Position numbers and translations under genes: made by a program. The notes under the pieces are model-generated. The model saw nothing but the letters and a program-made list of their open reading frames with translations, ran no database searches and was not told where the DNA came from. A stretch of DNA of 32,388 nt from Candidatus Altimarinota bacterium (lineage in GTDB: Bacteria > Patescibacteriota > Gracilibacteria > UBA4473): assembly GCA_020631075.1 (NCBI GenBank), contig JAHDHX010000009.1:1-32388 (forward strand), given 5' to 3'. Shown here one piece after another: positions 7,898 to 15,073 of this stretch. Position 1 is the stretch's first letter, and each line of letters begins with the position of its first letter.

Positions 7898-8371
7898 TTA
7901 CACGTCGAGGTTGGTTTTGTTTTCGACGGTTTTTTCAAGTTTGTCGCTTGCTTGGTCGAGCTTGGTTTCGGCTTTATCAAGCAGGTCTTTGCCTTTGGCG
8001 AGGAGGTCGGAGCCTTGGTTTTGGGCGAGGTCGTTGGCGGCGGCTTGGGCGCGTTGGCTGAGCTTCACGAGCTCTTCGCGGGCTTGGGTGATGGACGAAT
8101 TGCCGAGGGTTTTGGCTTTGCTGGTGAGGGCTTCGAGCTCGGTGCTCATCTGGCCGAAGACGGCTTTGATGTTTTCGGGGTTTTGCACTGAGCGCATGAG
8201 GGTGTCGCGGGCGTTTTGCCCGACGCCGAGGACTTCTGACCAAAGGGTTTCGAGGGGGTTGTCGGCGTTTTTGACGTCTTGGCGGAGCTGGTCGCCGCTC
8301 TTTTGCGCAAAGAACAGCCCACCGAGGACTCCAGTGGCGACACCAGCGAGGACACGGACGAGGTTTTTCAT
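7898..8371 (-). CDS. YtxH-like small envelope protein
   Basis: This 157-residue protein opens with a hydrophobic segment of the YtxH type (VRVLAGVATGVLGGLFFAQK, then SGDQLR), which anchors such proteins in the membrane. The rest is a long amphipathic helical stretch rich in Ala, Leu, Lys and Gln (about 60-150), likely coiled coil. YtxH-domain proteins are often stress-induced, but their molecular role is not established. It is divergent from hisS with about 125 bases between the starts. ATG 8371 is chosen because the hydrophobic anchor starts at residue 4. The 40-residue upstream extension would cross the intergenic promoter region. A TATAAA directly abuts the ATG on this strand. Confidence 0.75.
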   Translation of the reverse strand: MKNLVRVLAGVATGVLGGLFFAQKSGDQLRQDVKNADNPLETLWSEVLGVGQNARDTLMRSVQNPENIKAVFGQMSTELEALTSKAKTLGNSSITQAREELVKLSQRAQAAANDLAQNQGSDLLAKGKDLLDKAETKLDQASDKLEKTVENKTNLDV

Positions 8372-8426
8372 TTTATACAGACGATGATGGTAAACAGGGA
8401 AAGATGGTGAGATCACCGTATAAAAA

Positions 8427-8455
8427 TTTACACTCTGGGATGAACCTTGTAAAAT
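8427..8455 (+). promoter_or_regulatory. Predicted promoter of hisS-recR
   Basis: TTTACA (8427-8432) and TAAAAT (8450-8455) are separated by exactly 17 bases. The predicted transcript would begin near 8462, giving a leader of about 35 nt before the hisS ATG. It excludes the upstream in-frame ATG at 8404 as a start. Confidence 0.6.
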
Positions 8456-8496
8456 CCACCCTGAAATTGCTCTTGCTTGCTCTGACTTTCTCATTT

Positions 8497-9804
8497 ATGC
8501 CTAAATCTTATCGTGCGCCGACGGGGACGGCTGACTTCTTGCCAGCTGATCATGATTATTTCACTTTCGTAAAAAAGGTGATTCGTCATCGGTTTCGTCA
8601 GTCGGGGTTTCGGCGGATTTCGCCGCCTGTGTTTGAGTATGCGGACACGTTTGAAACGGCGCTGGGGATGAGTAGTGAGATCACGAAGCGGGAGCTGTAT
8701 ACGTTTGAAGATCGCAGTGGGCGAACGTATGCGCTGCGGCCAGAGCTGACGACGGGGGTGGCGCGGGCGTTTGTGCAGCACGAGATGGACGAAGAGGCGC
8801 TGCCGGTGGAGCTCTATTACATTGAGCCTTGTTTTCGGTTTGAACGCCCACGGAGCCGCACGCAGCGACAGTTTTGGCAGTTTGGGGCGGAGATCCTCGG
8901 GGAGACTGATCCTGCGATCGACGCGCAGATTATGTACCTTGGGTACCAAATATTGCGGGATTTTGGGATCATTGATGCGTGTGAACTGAAGATAAACACG
9001 ATTGGGTCGCCCGAAGACCAGAAGGGGTACTTTCGGGCGTTGGCGGATTACTATAAAGGCAAAGAGCGACACCTGACCCCTGAGTCGCAAGAGAAGCTGA
9101 AACAAGGCAAATTCTTGGATTTGCTCAACCCGAAAAATGAGGATGAGGAAATCTTGGCCAAGATGGCGCCGAAGATCGTGGATCACTTGACGCCAGAGAG
9201 TCGGGAGTTTTTTGATGATACGTTGAACTACCTCAACTCGTTTGGGATAGAGTATGTGATAGACCCGACGCTGGTGCGGCCGGTGGAGTACTATAGCCAG
9301 ACGGTGTTTGAGTACCGTGAGCGGGGGACGCGCAACAAGGTGCTGGTGGGGGGGCGATATGATGGACTGGTCGCCAAGCTGGGGGGTGGGGAGCACGGGG
9401 GGGCGGGGTTTGCCGCGGGGATAGAGCGGATCATCGCGATGATGCGTGACCATGACATCAGCGTGCCGCACAAGGACACGTTGCAGGTCTTTGTCGCGGC
9501 GACCGGGCCCATCGCCAAGAAGCACGCCTTGCCCCAACTGGTGAAGCTGCGTGAGAGGGGATTCCACGCGGTGGGGGTGCTGGGCAAAACCAGCATGACG
9601 GAGCAGCTGTCGCGGGCACAGAAATTTAATGTGCCGTATGCGATCCTGATGGGGGACATAGAAGTGAAAGAAGGTAATGTGATCGTGCGGGATATGAAAA
9701 CGGGCAAATCAGAAACGATTGCCCAAGAGGCCATGATCGACCACATGGTGAAGCTGATCGGGGAAGAGAATCTGGATACGACGACTGATTTCTTGGGTCG
9801 GTGA
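8497..9804 (+). CDS. hisS: Histidyl-tRNA synthetase
   Basis: This class II aminoacyl-tRNA synthetase charges tRNA-His using ATP. The 435-residue protein starts with the family opening YRAPTGTADFLPADHDYF. It contains motif 2 (FRFERPRSRTQRQFWQFGAE at about 113-132), the histidine-specific LVRPVEYYSQTVFEY segment, VGGRYDGL and a C-terminal anticodon-binding domain (about 330-430). Length is usual for bacterial HisS. ATG 8497 is chosen by homology and by the promoter position, although the frame is open to 8404. Its TGA stop shares a base with the ATG of recR, so the two genes are co-transcribed and probably translationally coupled. Confidence 0.97.
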   Translation: MPKSYRAPTGTADFLPADHDYFTFVKKVIRHRFRQSGFRRISPPVFEYADTFETALGMSSEITKRELYTFEDRSGRTYALRPELTTGVARAFVQHEMDEEALPVELYYIEPCFRFERPRSRTQRQFWQFGAEILGETDPAIDAQIMYLGYQILRDFGIIDACELKINTIGSPEDQKGYFRALADYYKGKERHLTPESQEKLKQGKFLDLLNPKNEDEEILAKMAPKIVDHLTPESREFFDDTLNYLNSFGIEYVIDPTLVRPVEYYSQTVFEYRERGTRNKVLVGGRYDGLVAKLGGGEHGGAGFAAGIERIIAMMRDHDISVPHKDTLQVFVAATGPIAKKHALPQLVKLRERGFHAVGVLGKTSMTEQLSRAQKFNVPYAILMGDIEVKEGNVIVRDMKTGKSETIAQEAMIDHMVKLIGEENLDTTTDFLGR

Positions 9805-10448
9805 TGGCGGCCCTGCCCCCAGCTGTGCTGGCGACGATAGAAGCGCTGAGTGATCTGCCGGGGATCGGGCCACGGAGTGCGGAGCGGCTGGTCTTTGGCT
9901 TATTGCGGGGGGACACGGGCCTTGACCAGCGGTTGGCGCGGACGCTGGGGGATTTGCGCGGGGGGGTGGTGGAATGTGGGCGTTGTCACCATTACTGTGA
10001 GCCGCTGCCTGAGGGGGAGTCGCTGTGTGGGATATGCGTGGATGGGCGGCGAGATGAGGGGTGCCTGTGCATAGTGGAGTCGCCAGCGGATCTGATAGCG
10101 CTGGAGCGGACGCATACATACCGCGGGCAGTACCACGTGCTGCACGGGGTGCTGTCGCCTTTGCAGAAGGTGGGGCCGTCACAGCTGCGGATAGCGTCGC
10201 TGGTGCAACGGGTGGGGAAGGGGGAATTCACAGAGGTGGTGCTGGCGTTGTCTGGCTCGACGGAGGCGGATGCGACAAGTCATTACCTGATGGGGCAGTT
10301 GCAGAAGGTGTATGAGGGGCCTGTGACCCGCTTGGCAAGGGGAATCCCGACGGGGGGAAACTTTGATTACCTCGATGCGGGGACCATCAGCCGAGCGATG
10401 CTGGACCGACACGCCGTGCAGCGGACGTCTTTGCCGTTGGGTTTGTGA
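9804..10448 (+). CDS. recR: Recombination mediator RecR
   Basis: RecR acts with RecO, and with RecF in many bacteria, to load RecA on gapped DNA. The 214-residue protein has the helix-hairpin-helix LPGIGPRSAERL (18-29), a four-cysteine zinc site (C58, C61, C75, C78) and a Toprim domain starting LCIVESPADL (88-97). The C-terminal GGNFDYLDAGTISRAM segment matches the conserved end of RecR. Length is slightly above the usual 200. ATG 9804 overlaps the hisS stop in a TGATG arrangement; GTG 9801 is a less likely alternative. With radA and the tyrosine recombinase, the window carries three recombination genes. Confidence 0.96.
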   Translation: MAALPPAVLATIEALSDLPGIGPRSAERLVFGLLRGDTGLDQRLARTLGDLRGGVVECGRCHHYCEPLPEGESLCGICVDGRRDEGCLCIVESPADLIALERTHTYRGQYHVLHGVLSPLQKVGPSQLRIASLVQRVGKGEFTEVVLALSGSTEADATSHYLMGQLQKVYEGPVTRLARGIPTGGNFDYLDAGTISRAMLDRHAVQRTSLPLGL

Positions 10449-10507
10449 TGTTTTTTTTAGCTATTTTGGTGGACTTTTGCGGGGGGGAGAAAGTCGAGTG
10501 GCAGCGA

Positions 10508-10802
10508 ACCGTGGTTCGCTGTCGCAGCTGGGTCACTGCGCTGTGGCTGCTTTGGGCTCAGCCGCCCAAAGTGCGCACTGCTCCGTGATCGCTGCTCTTT
10601 CCTCACGAGTCTGAAATTATCACAGACGGAGCGACTCGCTCGGATGTCTGCATCTGCATTCAGGCATCTTGAATGCTGTCGCCGCGGTTTGTCCTCCTGT
10701 TGGTCGGACGGCACGCTAGCGCCGCATTCGCTGAAATGTTTTGGGGTGGTGGATTTCTCTGTCATTGCGGGGAACTGGTGGACTCGTGCAGCGAACCACG
10801 GT
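10508..10802. other. Hairpin-rich intergenic element closed by a 14 bp inverted repeat
   Basis: The 490 bases between recR and the next gene hold no convincing gene. Within them, 10508-10521 (ACCGTGGTTCGCTG) is the exact reverse complement of 10789-10802. Between lie several perfect local hairpins. These are TTTGGGC/GCCCAAA (10551-10570), GAGCG/CGCTC nested in CAGAC/GTCTG (10623-10650) and GCATTCA/TGAATGC (10656-10676). The left arm can alternatively fold on itself (10502-10521). Base composition is far more balanced than the G-rich surroundings. It could be a structured RNA or a mobile element remnant; no known RNA family was recognised. The remainder to 10936 is G-rich without visible signals. 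Confidence 0.5.
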
Positions 10803-10936
10803 GGGACTGTTTGGGGGGTGTCTGGGGGGTGAAATAGGGGGTTTGGGCTGTGGGGAGGGAAAATGTGTGGTAGCGGGGTGAAATGTGGATGAGTGAAAAA
10901 AGTTTTGGTGGGGGAAAATCAATTTATAAAAAATGG

Positions 10937-11683
10937 TTACTTTTTTAATACTGAAAATAAAATAATTGGAGTAATGGTGATATATGCAATTATTGTTCCG
11001 TATAGAGTCCCAATTTTTGGATAAAAAATCCATATTAGAAATGTGTAAAACACATTAAGGAGAAAGGCAGCTGGAGTGGCTTTTAGAAATGCATTTATTC
11101 CCGAAATATTTGAGTTTTTTTCGATTGCTATTAGTGCAGCTAATGCAGAGATTGGAAGAGCTACCATTTTACCTGCTATGACTTCTGGAAGATAATTACC
11201 AATTAAGGAAATTAATGAAACGAGGAGTGAACCGAGTAGCGCTTGAAATATGATTTCTTTTTGACTAGACATTCCTGTCTTAATTTCTTCTGTAGGTAGA
11301 CTTTGTAGGAAAAAGTGAAAAGCAATTAAACAACTAAAGCCAATGATATGATTTAGAGAAGGAGATAGAACTATTTGTGAAAGTATAAGGCTAGAAAGTA
11401 TAAAAATAGTGCCACAAGAAATTAGAGAAATTGTAATAGGCCATTTTTGGTGCCGTGACCAGAGATAAAAGTAGAGTGAAAGTACAGAAATGGTTGAGCC
11501 AAGAGCATTTTCAGAAGCTGCAAGACTGGCGTATTGAGTGCCTTGTTCAACACTGAGTATAATGTAGCTAATGGCTGCAATTAATGGGATGCCGTAAATG
11601 ATACCTGAGATTTTGGGGCCAAACCGATTTGCTGAAAATAGAAGTAACCAAATGACACCAAAAGCAGTCATGAAATTAACCAT
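10937..11683 (-). CDS. Polytopic membrane protein, unknown, AT-rich
   Basis: This 248-residue protein is almost entirely hydrophobic, with about eight predicted membrane helices spread from residue 3 to the C-terminus. Two glycine/proline-bearing stretches (GPKISGIIYGIPLIAA near 22-37, and a similar ALPISALAALIA near 175-186) hint at an internal repeat. I do not recognise the family; a distant relation to small GlpM/DUF3147-like membrane proteins is only a guess. Composition is AT-rich with AAA, ATT and TTA-type codons, unlike the G-rich neighbours, which suggests recent transfer. A predicted promoter lies directly upstream with the start 7 bases after the -10 box. It is followed on the same strand by the intergenic element. 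Confidence 0.8.
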   Translation of the reverse strand: MVNFMTAFGVIWLLLFSANRFGPKISGIIYGIPLIAAISYIILSVEQGTQYASLAASENALGSTISVLSLYFYLWSRHQKWPITISLISCGTIFILSSLILSQIVLSPSLNHIIGFSCLIAFHFFLQSLPTEEIKTGMSSQKEIIFQALLGSLLVSLISLIGNYLPEVIAGKMVALPISALAALIAIEKNSNISGINAFLKATPAAFLLNVFYTFLIWIFYPKIGTLYGTIIAYITITPIILFSVLKK

Positions 11684-11690
11684 CTTCGTA

Positions 11691-11718
11691 ATTCTACACT
11701 TGTAGTGTTGAAAGACAA
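11691..11718 (-). promoter_or_regulatory. Predicted leaderless promoter of the AT-rich membrane gene
   Basis: On the minus strand TTGTCT (11718-11713) and TAGAAT (11696-11691) are 16 bases apart. The start codon at 11683 follows 7 bases after the -10 box. The geometry resembles radA, creD and the Cys-rich gene. Confidence 0.5.
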
Positions 11719-11730
11719 TTATGACTTTTT

Positions 11731-13242
11731 TTAGTGTTTGCGGAAGGCCTGGCCGTGACCGTAGACCACGGACTGGGACGTGAGATTTTTGGCTTTGGGT
11801 TGGATGGTGAGTGGGCGTTCGAGCATATTTTTAAGGCGGGAGCCGACAACCTTGCCCACGCCCAGGCAGAAGCGGTCGTAGCGGACGAGGAGCTGGTGGT
11901 CGGCGGGGAGGTCGGGGGGAAGTGCTGACAGGGGGATGTCAGTGCCAGCGAGCCAGGTGTCTTTCTGAGACTCTGTGAGGGTGACGAAGCCGCGAGTGGC
12001 GTGCTGGCCGTAGGCGAGGGCCCAGTCGGTGGCGAGGTTGCCGTGCTGGTCGATGACCTTGAGCCCGAGGCGGTCGTGGTGGTTTTTGCCCGCGAAGGCG
12101 GCGGCGGTTTTGTGGGTGAGGTAGAGGTCTTTATTGCGCTGGAGGAGGACGAAGGACCGAAAGAGCTGGCGGTCGAGGCCGTAGCGTTTGCAGAGGCGGA
12201 CGATGTGTTCGGCGGTGTGGTTTTTGGGTAGGGTGCGGAGGTCAACCCGTGGGCGGAGTCGCTGGGCCGTGGGGCGGGGGAGGGGCGCGACCTTTCGCAG
12301 GCGGCAGACGAAGAAAGTTTCGCTGTCCCAGGTGTCGGTGCAGAGATGGGGCCAGAGCCGTCGGGCGTGCTGGGGGATGCTGGGGTGAAATGACTGTTCG
12401 CCCCACTGGCTGAGTGCGGGGGCAAACGGTACGGTGGGGAGGTGGTCAAGGGGCTCCAAGGTGACCTGGGACGGAAACTGGTCGAGGAGGTGCTGGAGGA
12501 TGGCTTCGTTTTCCTCTGGGGCGCCAGTGCAGGTGGAGTAGACCATGACGCCGCCTGGCTCCAGTAGCCGAAAGCCTGCGACAATCAGCTGGCGCTGAAG
12601 TCGTGCGCAGGCGCGGATGTGCCGTGGGGACCAGATGTCGCGCAGGTAGCGGGGGTCGCGCCGAGCGAAGCCTTCGGAGGAGCAGGGGGCGTCAACCAGG
12701 ACGGCGTCGAACTCTTGCCCGAAGCGCTGCGGGAGGCGAGTGCCGTCGGCTTGCAGGAGCATGAGGTTGCTGAGCCCGAGGCGCTGGGCGTTGGCGGAAA
12801 TTTTTTTTAGGCGGGAGGAGCTGAGCTCATTCGCCACGACGTAGCCTCGGCCTGTGAGGGCGGCTTCGGCGAGGGCGGTGGCTTTGGACCCCGGGGCGGC
12901 GCACATGTCGAGGATTTTGAGTCCTGAGACGTCACCGAGCGCTAGCACGGGGAGGAGGGAGCTGAGGCTTAAGCTGTAGACTTCGCCGTGCCAGTGCTCG
13001 AGCCGATGGCCGAAGCCTTTGGTGTGGGTGGATTGCAGGGAGTAGACGTCAGACAGGCCAGCGACGGGGGTGAGACCGTCACCCCAGGCGCTGGGGTCGA
13101 AGTGGGGTTGGCCTTTGGCCGTGACGCGAAAAGTGCGTGGTAATGGCCGTGTGCAGGCGGCCCAGAAGTCCGCGAGCTGGTCGGCGGGGAGGAGCCGCGC
13201 CATGCGTTCGGCGAACTGGGGGGGGCAGTGGGGAGGGGTCAT
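11731..13242 (-). CDS. RsmF-type rRNA cytosine-C5 methyltransferase
   Basis: This 503-residue enzyme belongs to the NOL1/NOP2/Sun family, which makes 5-methylcytosine in RNA using S-adenosylmethionine. The SAM-binding motif DMCAAPGSKA is at 112-121. The two family cysteines lie in DAPCSSEG (C187, release) and YSTCTG (C238, nucleophile). An additional C-terminal region (about 330-503) resembles the accessory domains of RsmF/YebU rather than the shorter RsmB, so the target is probably 16S rRNA, though not proven. ATG 13242 overlaps the TGA of the upstream lipoprotein gene (ATGA), implying translational coupling. The in-frame GTG at 13248 is less likely. Confidence 0.92.
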   Translation of the reverse strand: MTPPHCPPQFAERMARLLPADQLADFWAACTRPLPRTFRVTAKGQPHFDPSAWGDGLTPVAGLSDVYSLQSTHTKGFGHRLEHWHGEVYSLSLSSLLPVLALGDVSGLKILDMCAAPGSKATALAEAALTGRGYVVANELSSSRLKKISANAQRLGLSNLMLLQADGTRLPQRFGQEFDAVLVDAPCSSEGFARRDPRYLRDIWSPRHIRACARLQRQLIVAGFRLLEPGGVMVYSTCTGAPEENEAILQHLLDQFPSQVTLEPLDHLPTVPFAPALSQWGEQSFHPSIPQHARRLWPHLCTDTWDSETFFVCRLRKVAPLPRPTAQRLRPRVDLRTLPKNHTAEHIVRLCKRYGLDRQLFRSFVLLQRNKDLYLTHKTAAAFAGKNHHDRLGLKVIDQHGNLATDWALAYGQHATRGFVTLTESQKDTWLAGTDIPLSALPPDLPADHQLLVRYDRFCLGVGKVVGSRLKNMLERPLTIQPKAKNLTSQSVVYGHGQAFRKH

Positions 13243-13865
13243 GAGCACTGGGACTCACACTCGGCGAGGGACGTGAAGGGGGATTCGACGCGGCACCCCT
13301 GCACTGAGACTTCGCGGCATTTGCCCGCGCTGAACTCAAACCCAGTGTGGAGGGTGGGGCAGTTTTCAACCCCGGTGACGGCTGCGTCGCACTGCTGGGT
13401 GTATTGGGCGGGGGTGTCGGTGCAGAAGCCTTGGTTGACGATTTCGGCGTCGGCTTGCTGGGCGAAGCATTCGTTGAGGTAGATGAGTTTGATGCGGCCC
13501 TTGAGACCGCAGACGGGTTGTTTGGTTTTGTCACAACCAAGTGAGCGTTCATACACTGGCTGGCAGGTGCCTGGCTGGGTGGGGTCGGCGACATTCAACT
13601 GGCACTGAAGCTCTGGGGCGCAGTCGCGCCCAGTGGTGGCGCCACAAGGTTCGCCAGACTGGGAGATGGTGGTGGGCTGGGTGCTGACTTGGTCAGACGA
13701 GACGTCGATGCTGAAGCTGCTAGTGTCGCTGGGTTTTTCTGTGTCAGACTTTTCTGTCAATGTGGGTGGAGGAGTGGGGGACTCGGCGGTGGGTTGCGAG
13801 TGGTTGCAGGCGCTGAGGGTGAGTGGGAGGAGCACGAGGAGGAGGATGCGGGGGAGGGATTTCAT
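13239..13865 (-). CDS. Lipoprotein with Kazal-like and Kunitz-like inhibitor domains
   Basis: This 208-residue protein has a lipoprotein signal with lipobox LSAC (Cys20), so it should be tethered to the membrane outside the cell. A Ser/Thr/Pro-rich linker spans 21-70. A short Cys-rich segment (C74, C82, C88, C101) is followed by a Kazal-like module (C111 to C148, with PVCG and YLNEC). The C-terminus has cysteines at 159, 169, 183, 191, 203 and 207. Their spacing (10, 14, 8, 12, 4) is close to bovine pancreatic trypsin inhibitor (9, 16, 8, 13, 4). The GKC...GC...F.S..EC...C pattern is also conserved. Protease inhibition is inferred; the P1-like residue after C169 is proline, not Lys or Arg. 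Upstream in-frame extension is not coding. It is coupled to the methyltransferase gene. Confidence 0.85.
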   Translation of the reverse strand: MKSLPRILLLVLLPLTLSACNHSQPTAESPTPPPTLTEKSDTEKPSDTSSFSIDVSSDQVSTQPTTISQSGEPCGATTGRDCAPELQCQLNVADPTQPGTCQPVYERSLGCDKTKQPVCGLKGRIKLIYLNECFAQQADAEIVNQGFCTDTPAQYTQQCDAAVTGVENCPTLHTGFEFSAGKCREVSVQGCRVESPFTSLAECESQCS

Positions 13866-13976
13866 AGTAAGGGGGGTGGTGAGGGGGGGTGTCGTGTGGT
13901 AGAATAGGGTGATGGGGTGGGCGGGTAAACCCTGAAATGGGGGGATGGCTGGATTTCTTAAAAATACATACACACG

Positions 13977-14993
13977 ATGGTCAAACCACCGAAGGACTGG
14001 AACCGAGATGCGAGCTGTGCGCTGGAGCTGGAAGAGCATTACCCAGCGGTGCTGGACACGGTGATAGTGGGGGCGGGGCCAGCGGGGCTGACGGCGGCGA
14101 TATACACCGCGAGGCGGAAACTGCGGACGTTGCTGGTGACGGGGGAAACGGGGGGGCAGATGCTGTCGTGCTCGGACATCCAAAACTGGACGGGGGTGGC
14201 CCAAGCGACGGGGCCGCAACTGGTGGGGTCGTTTTTTGACCATGTGCGGCAGGTGGACCGTGACAATGCGCATTTTGACCTGTGGCTGCGGGAAGGGGAA
14301 CGAGTGACGACCATTAAACCGTTGGCGGACAAGCACTATGCGGTGGTGACGGACGGAGGGAAAACATTTGAGACGAAGACGGTGATCATCACCACGGGGA
14401 AGCGGCCGCGGATGCTGGGGATCCCCGGGGAAGCGGTGGCGGTGCGGGGGAATGGGTTGAGTTTTAGTGCGACGTCGGACGCACCGCTGTACCGCGGGAA
14501 AAAGATGCTGGTGATCGGGGGGGGGAACTCGGGGATGGATGTGGCGCTGCAGCTGGCGAAATACACTGATGACATCACGCTGGTGACGAACCTCGACCAC
14601 TTGATCGGGGAGGCGTGCCTGATGGAAAAGGTGAAGCGCGACCCGAAGATTGCGGTGAAATATAACGTTCTGACGCAAGAAATATTGCTGAATGAACACG
14701 ACAAGGTGCGGGGGGTTCTGTGGCACGAAGGCGACGGGGCGCTGACGGAATTTGTGTGTGAGGGGATATTTGAAGAGATCGGGCAAATGCCTGCAACTGA
14801 GTGGCTGGACGGGGTGCTGGACCTGGATGACCGCGGGCAAATAGTGGTCGATAAAGACGGGCGAACGTCTTTGCCTGGAGTGTTTGCGGGGGGGGACTGT
14901 ACGAACGCGACCTATAAACAAGTGGTGATAGCGGCCGGGGCGGGGGCGGTGGCGGCTCTGTCAGCGCATGGGTATTTGTTGGAGGTGCATTGA
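13977..14993 (+). CDS. Thioredoxin-reductase-like flavoprotein lacking the CxxC
   Basis: This 338-residue protein has the low-molecular-weight thioredoxin reductase fold. The FAD-binding VIVGAGPAGLTAA lies near 29-41, GETGGQM at 56-62, the NAD(P)H-binding LVIGGGNSGMDVA near 178-190 and the C-terminal FAD motif VFAGGDCTN. Where active enzymes have the redox pair in a CATCD context, this protein has SATSD, with Ser164 and Ser167. The codons AGT and TCG confirm both replacements. It therefore cannot reduce thioredoxin in the usual way and may be a ferredoxin/flavodoxin reductase-like or other NAD(P)H oxidoreductase. ATG 13977 follows ACACAC; the N-terminus is about 25 residues longer than usual. 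It is divergent from the lipoprotein gene. Confidence 0.9.
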   Translation: MVKPPKDWNRDASCALELEEHYPAVLDTVIVGAGPAGLTAAIYTARRKLRTLLVTGETGGQMLSCSDIQNWTGVAQATGPQLVGSFFDHVRQVDRDNAHFDLWLREGERVTTIKPLADKHYAVVTDGGKTFETKTVIITTGKRPRMLGIPGEAVAVRGNGLSFSATSDAPLYRGKKMLVIGGGNSGMDVALQLAKYTDDITLVTNLDHLIGEACLMEKVKRDPKIAVKYNVLTQEILLNEHDKVRGVLWHEGDGALTEFVCEGIFEEIGQMPATEWLDGVLDLDDRGQIVVDKDGRTSLPGVFAGGDCTNATYKQVVIAAGAGAVAALSAHGYLLEVH

Positions 14994-15016
14994 GGGACTA
15001 CTGACTAATCTGGTTC

Positions 15017-15045
15017 TTGACTTATTTTATTTTTTTGCTTATAAT
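15017..15045 (+). promoter_or_regulatory. Strong promoter of the LRR gene
   Basis: TTGACT (15017-15022) and TATAAT (15040-15045) are 17 bases apart with a T-rich spacer, the closest match to the sigma70 consensus in the window. The start near 15052 gives a leader of about 22 nt without a Shine-Dalgarno sequence. Confidence 0.8.
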
Positions 15046-15073
15046 GCACTTGTTTCTTTATTTTTAAACACAC

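Noticed and set aside
8372-8377. TATAAA next to the YtxH-like start as a leaderless promoter
   Set aside because: The box abuts the ATG, so transcription would start inside the gene; no -35 box fits.
7677-8387. 236-residue + strand open frame
   Set aside because: It runs through tRNA-Leu and antisense to the YtxH-like gene, and has no recognisable domain.
10500-10620. Possible RNase P RNA on the minus strand, from a GAGGAAAG match
   Set aside because: Only this short string matches; the flanking conserved RNase P regions are absent.
10457-10765. 102-residue minus open frame in the recR-downstream gap
   Set aside because: It has no domain, no promoter and crosses the hairpins; the structured-element reading fits better, though coding is not excluded.
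13865-14921. Long N-terminal extension of the lipoprotein frame (560 residues)
   Set aside because: The extension lies antisense to the reductase gene and is Arg/His/Pro-rich noise. The lipoprotein signal at 13865 marks the real start.
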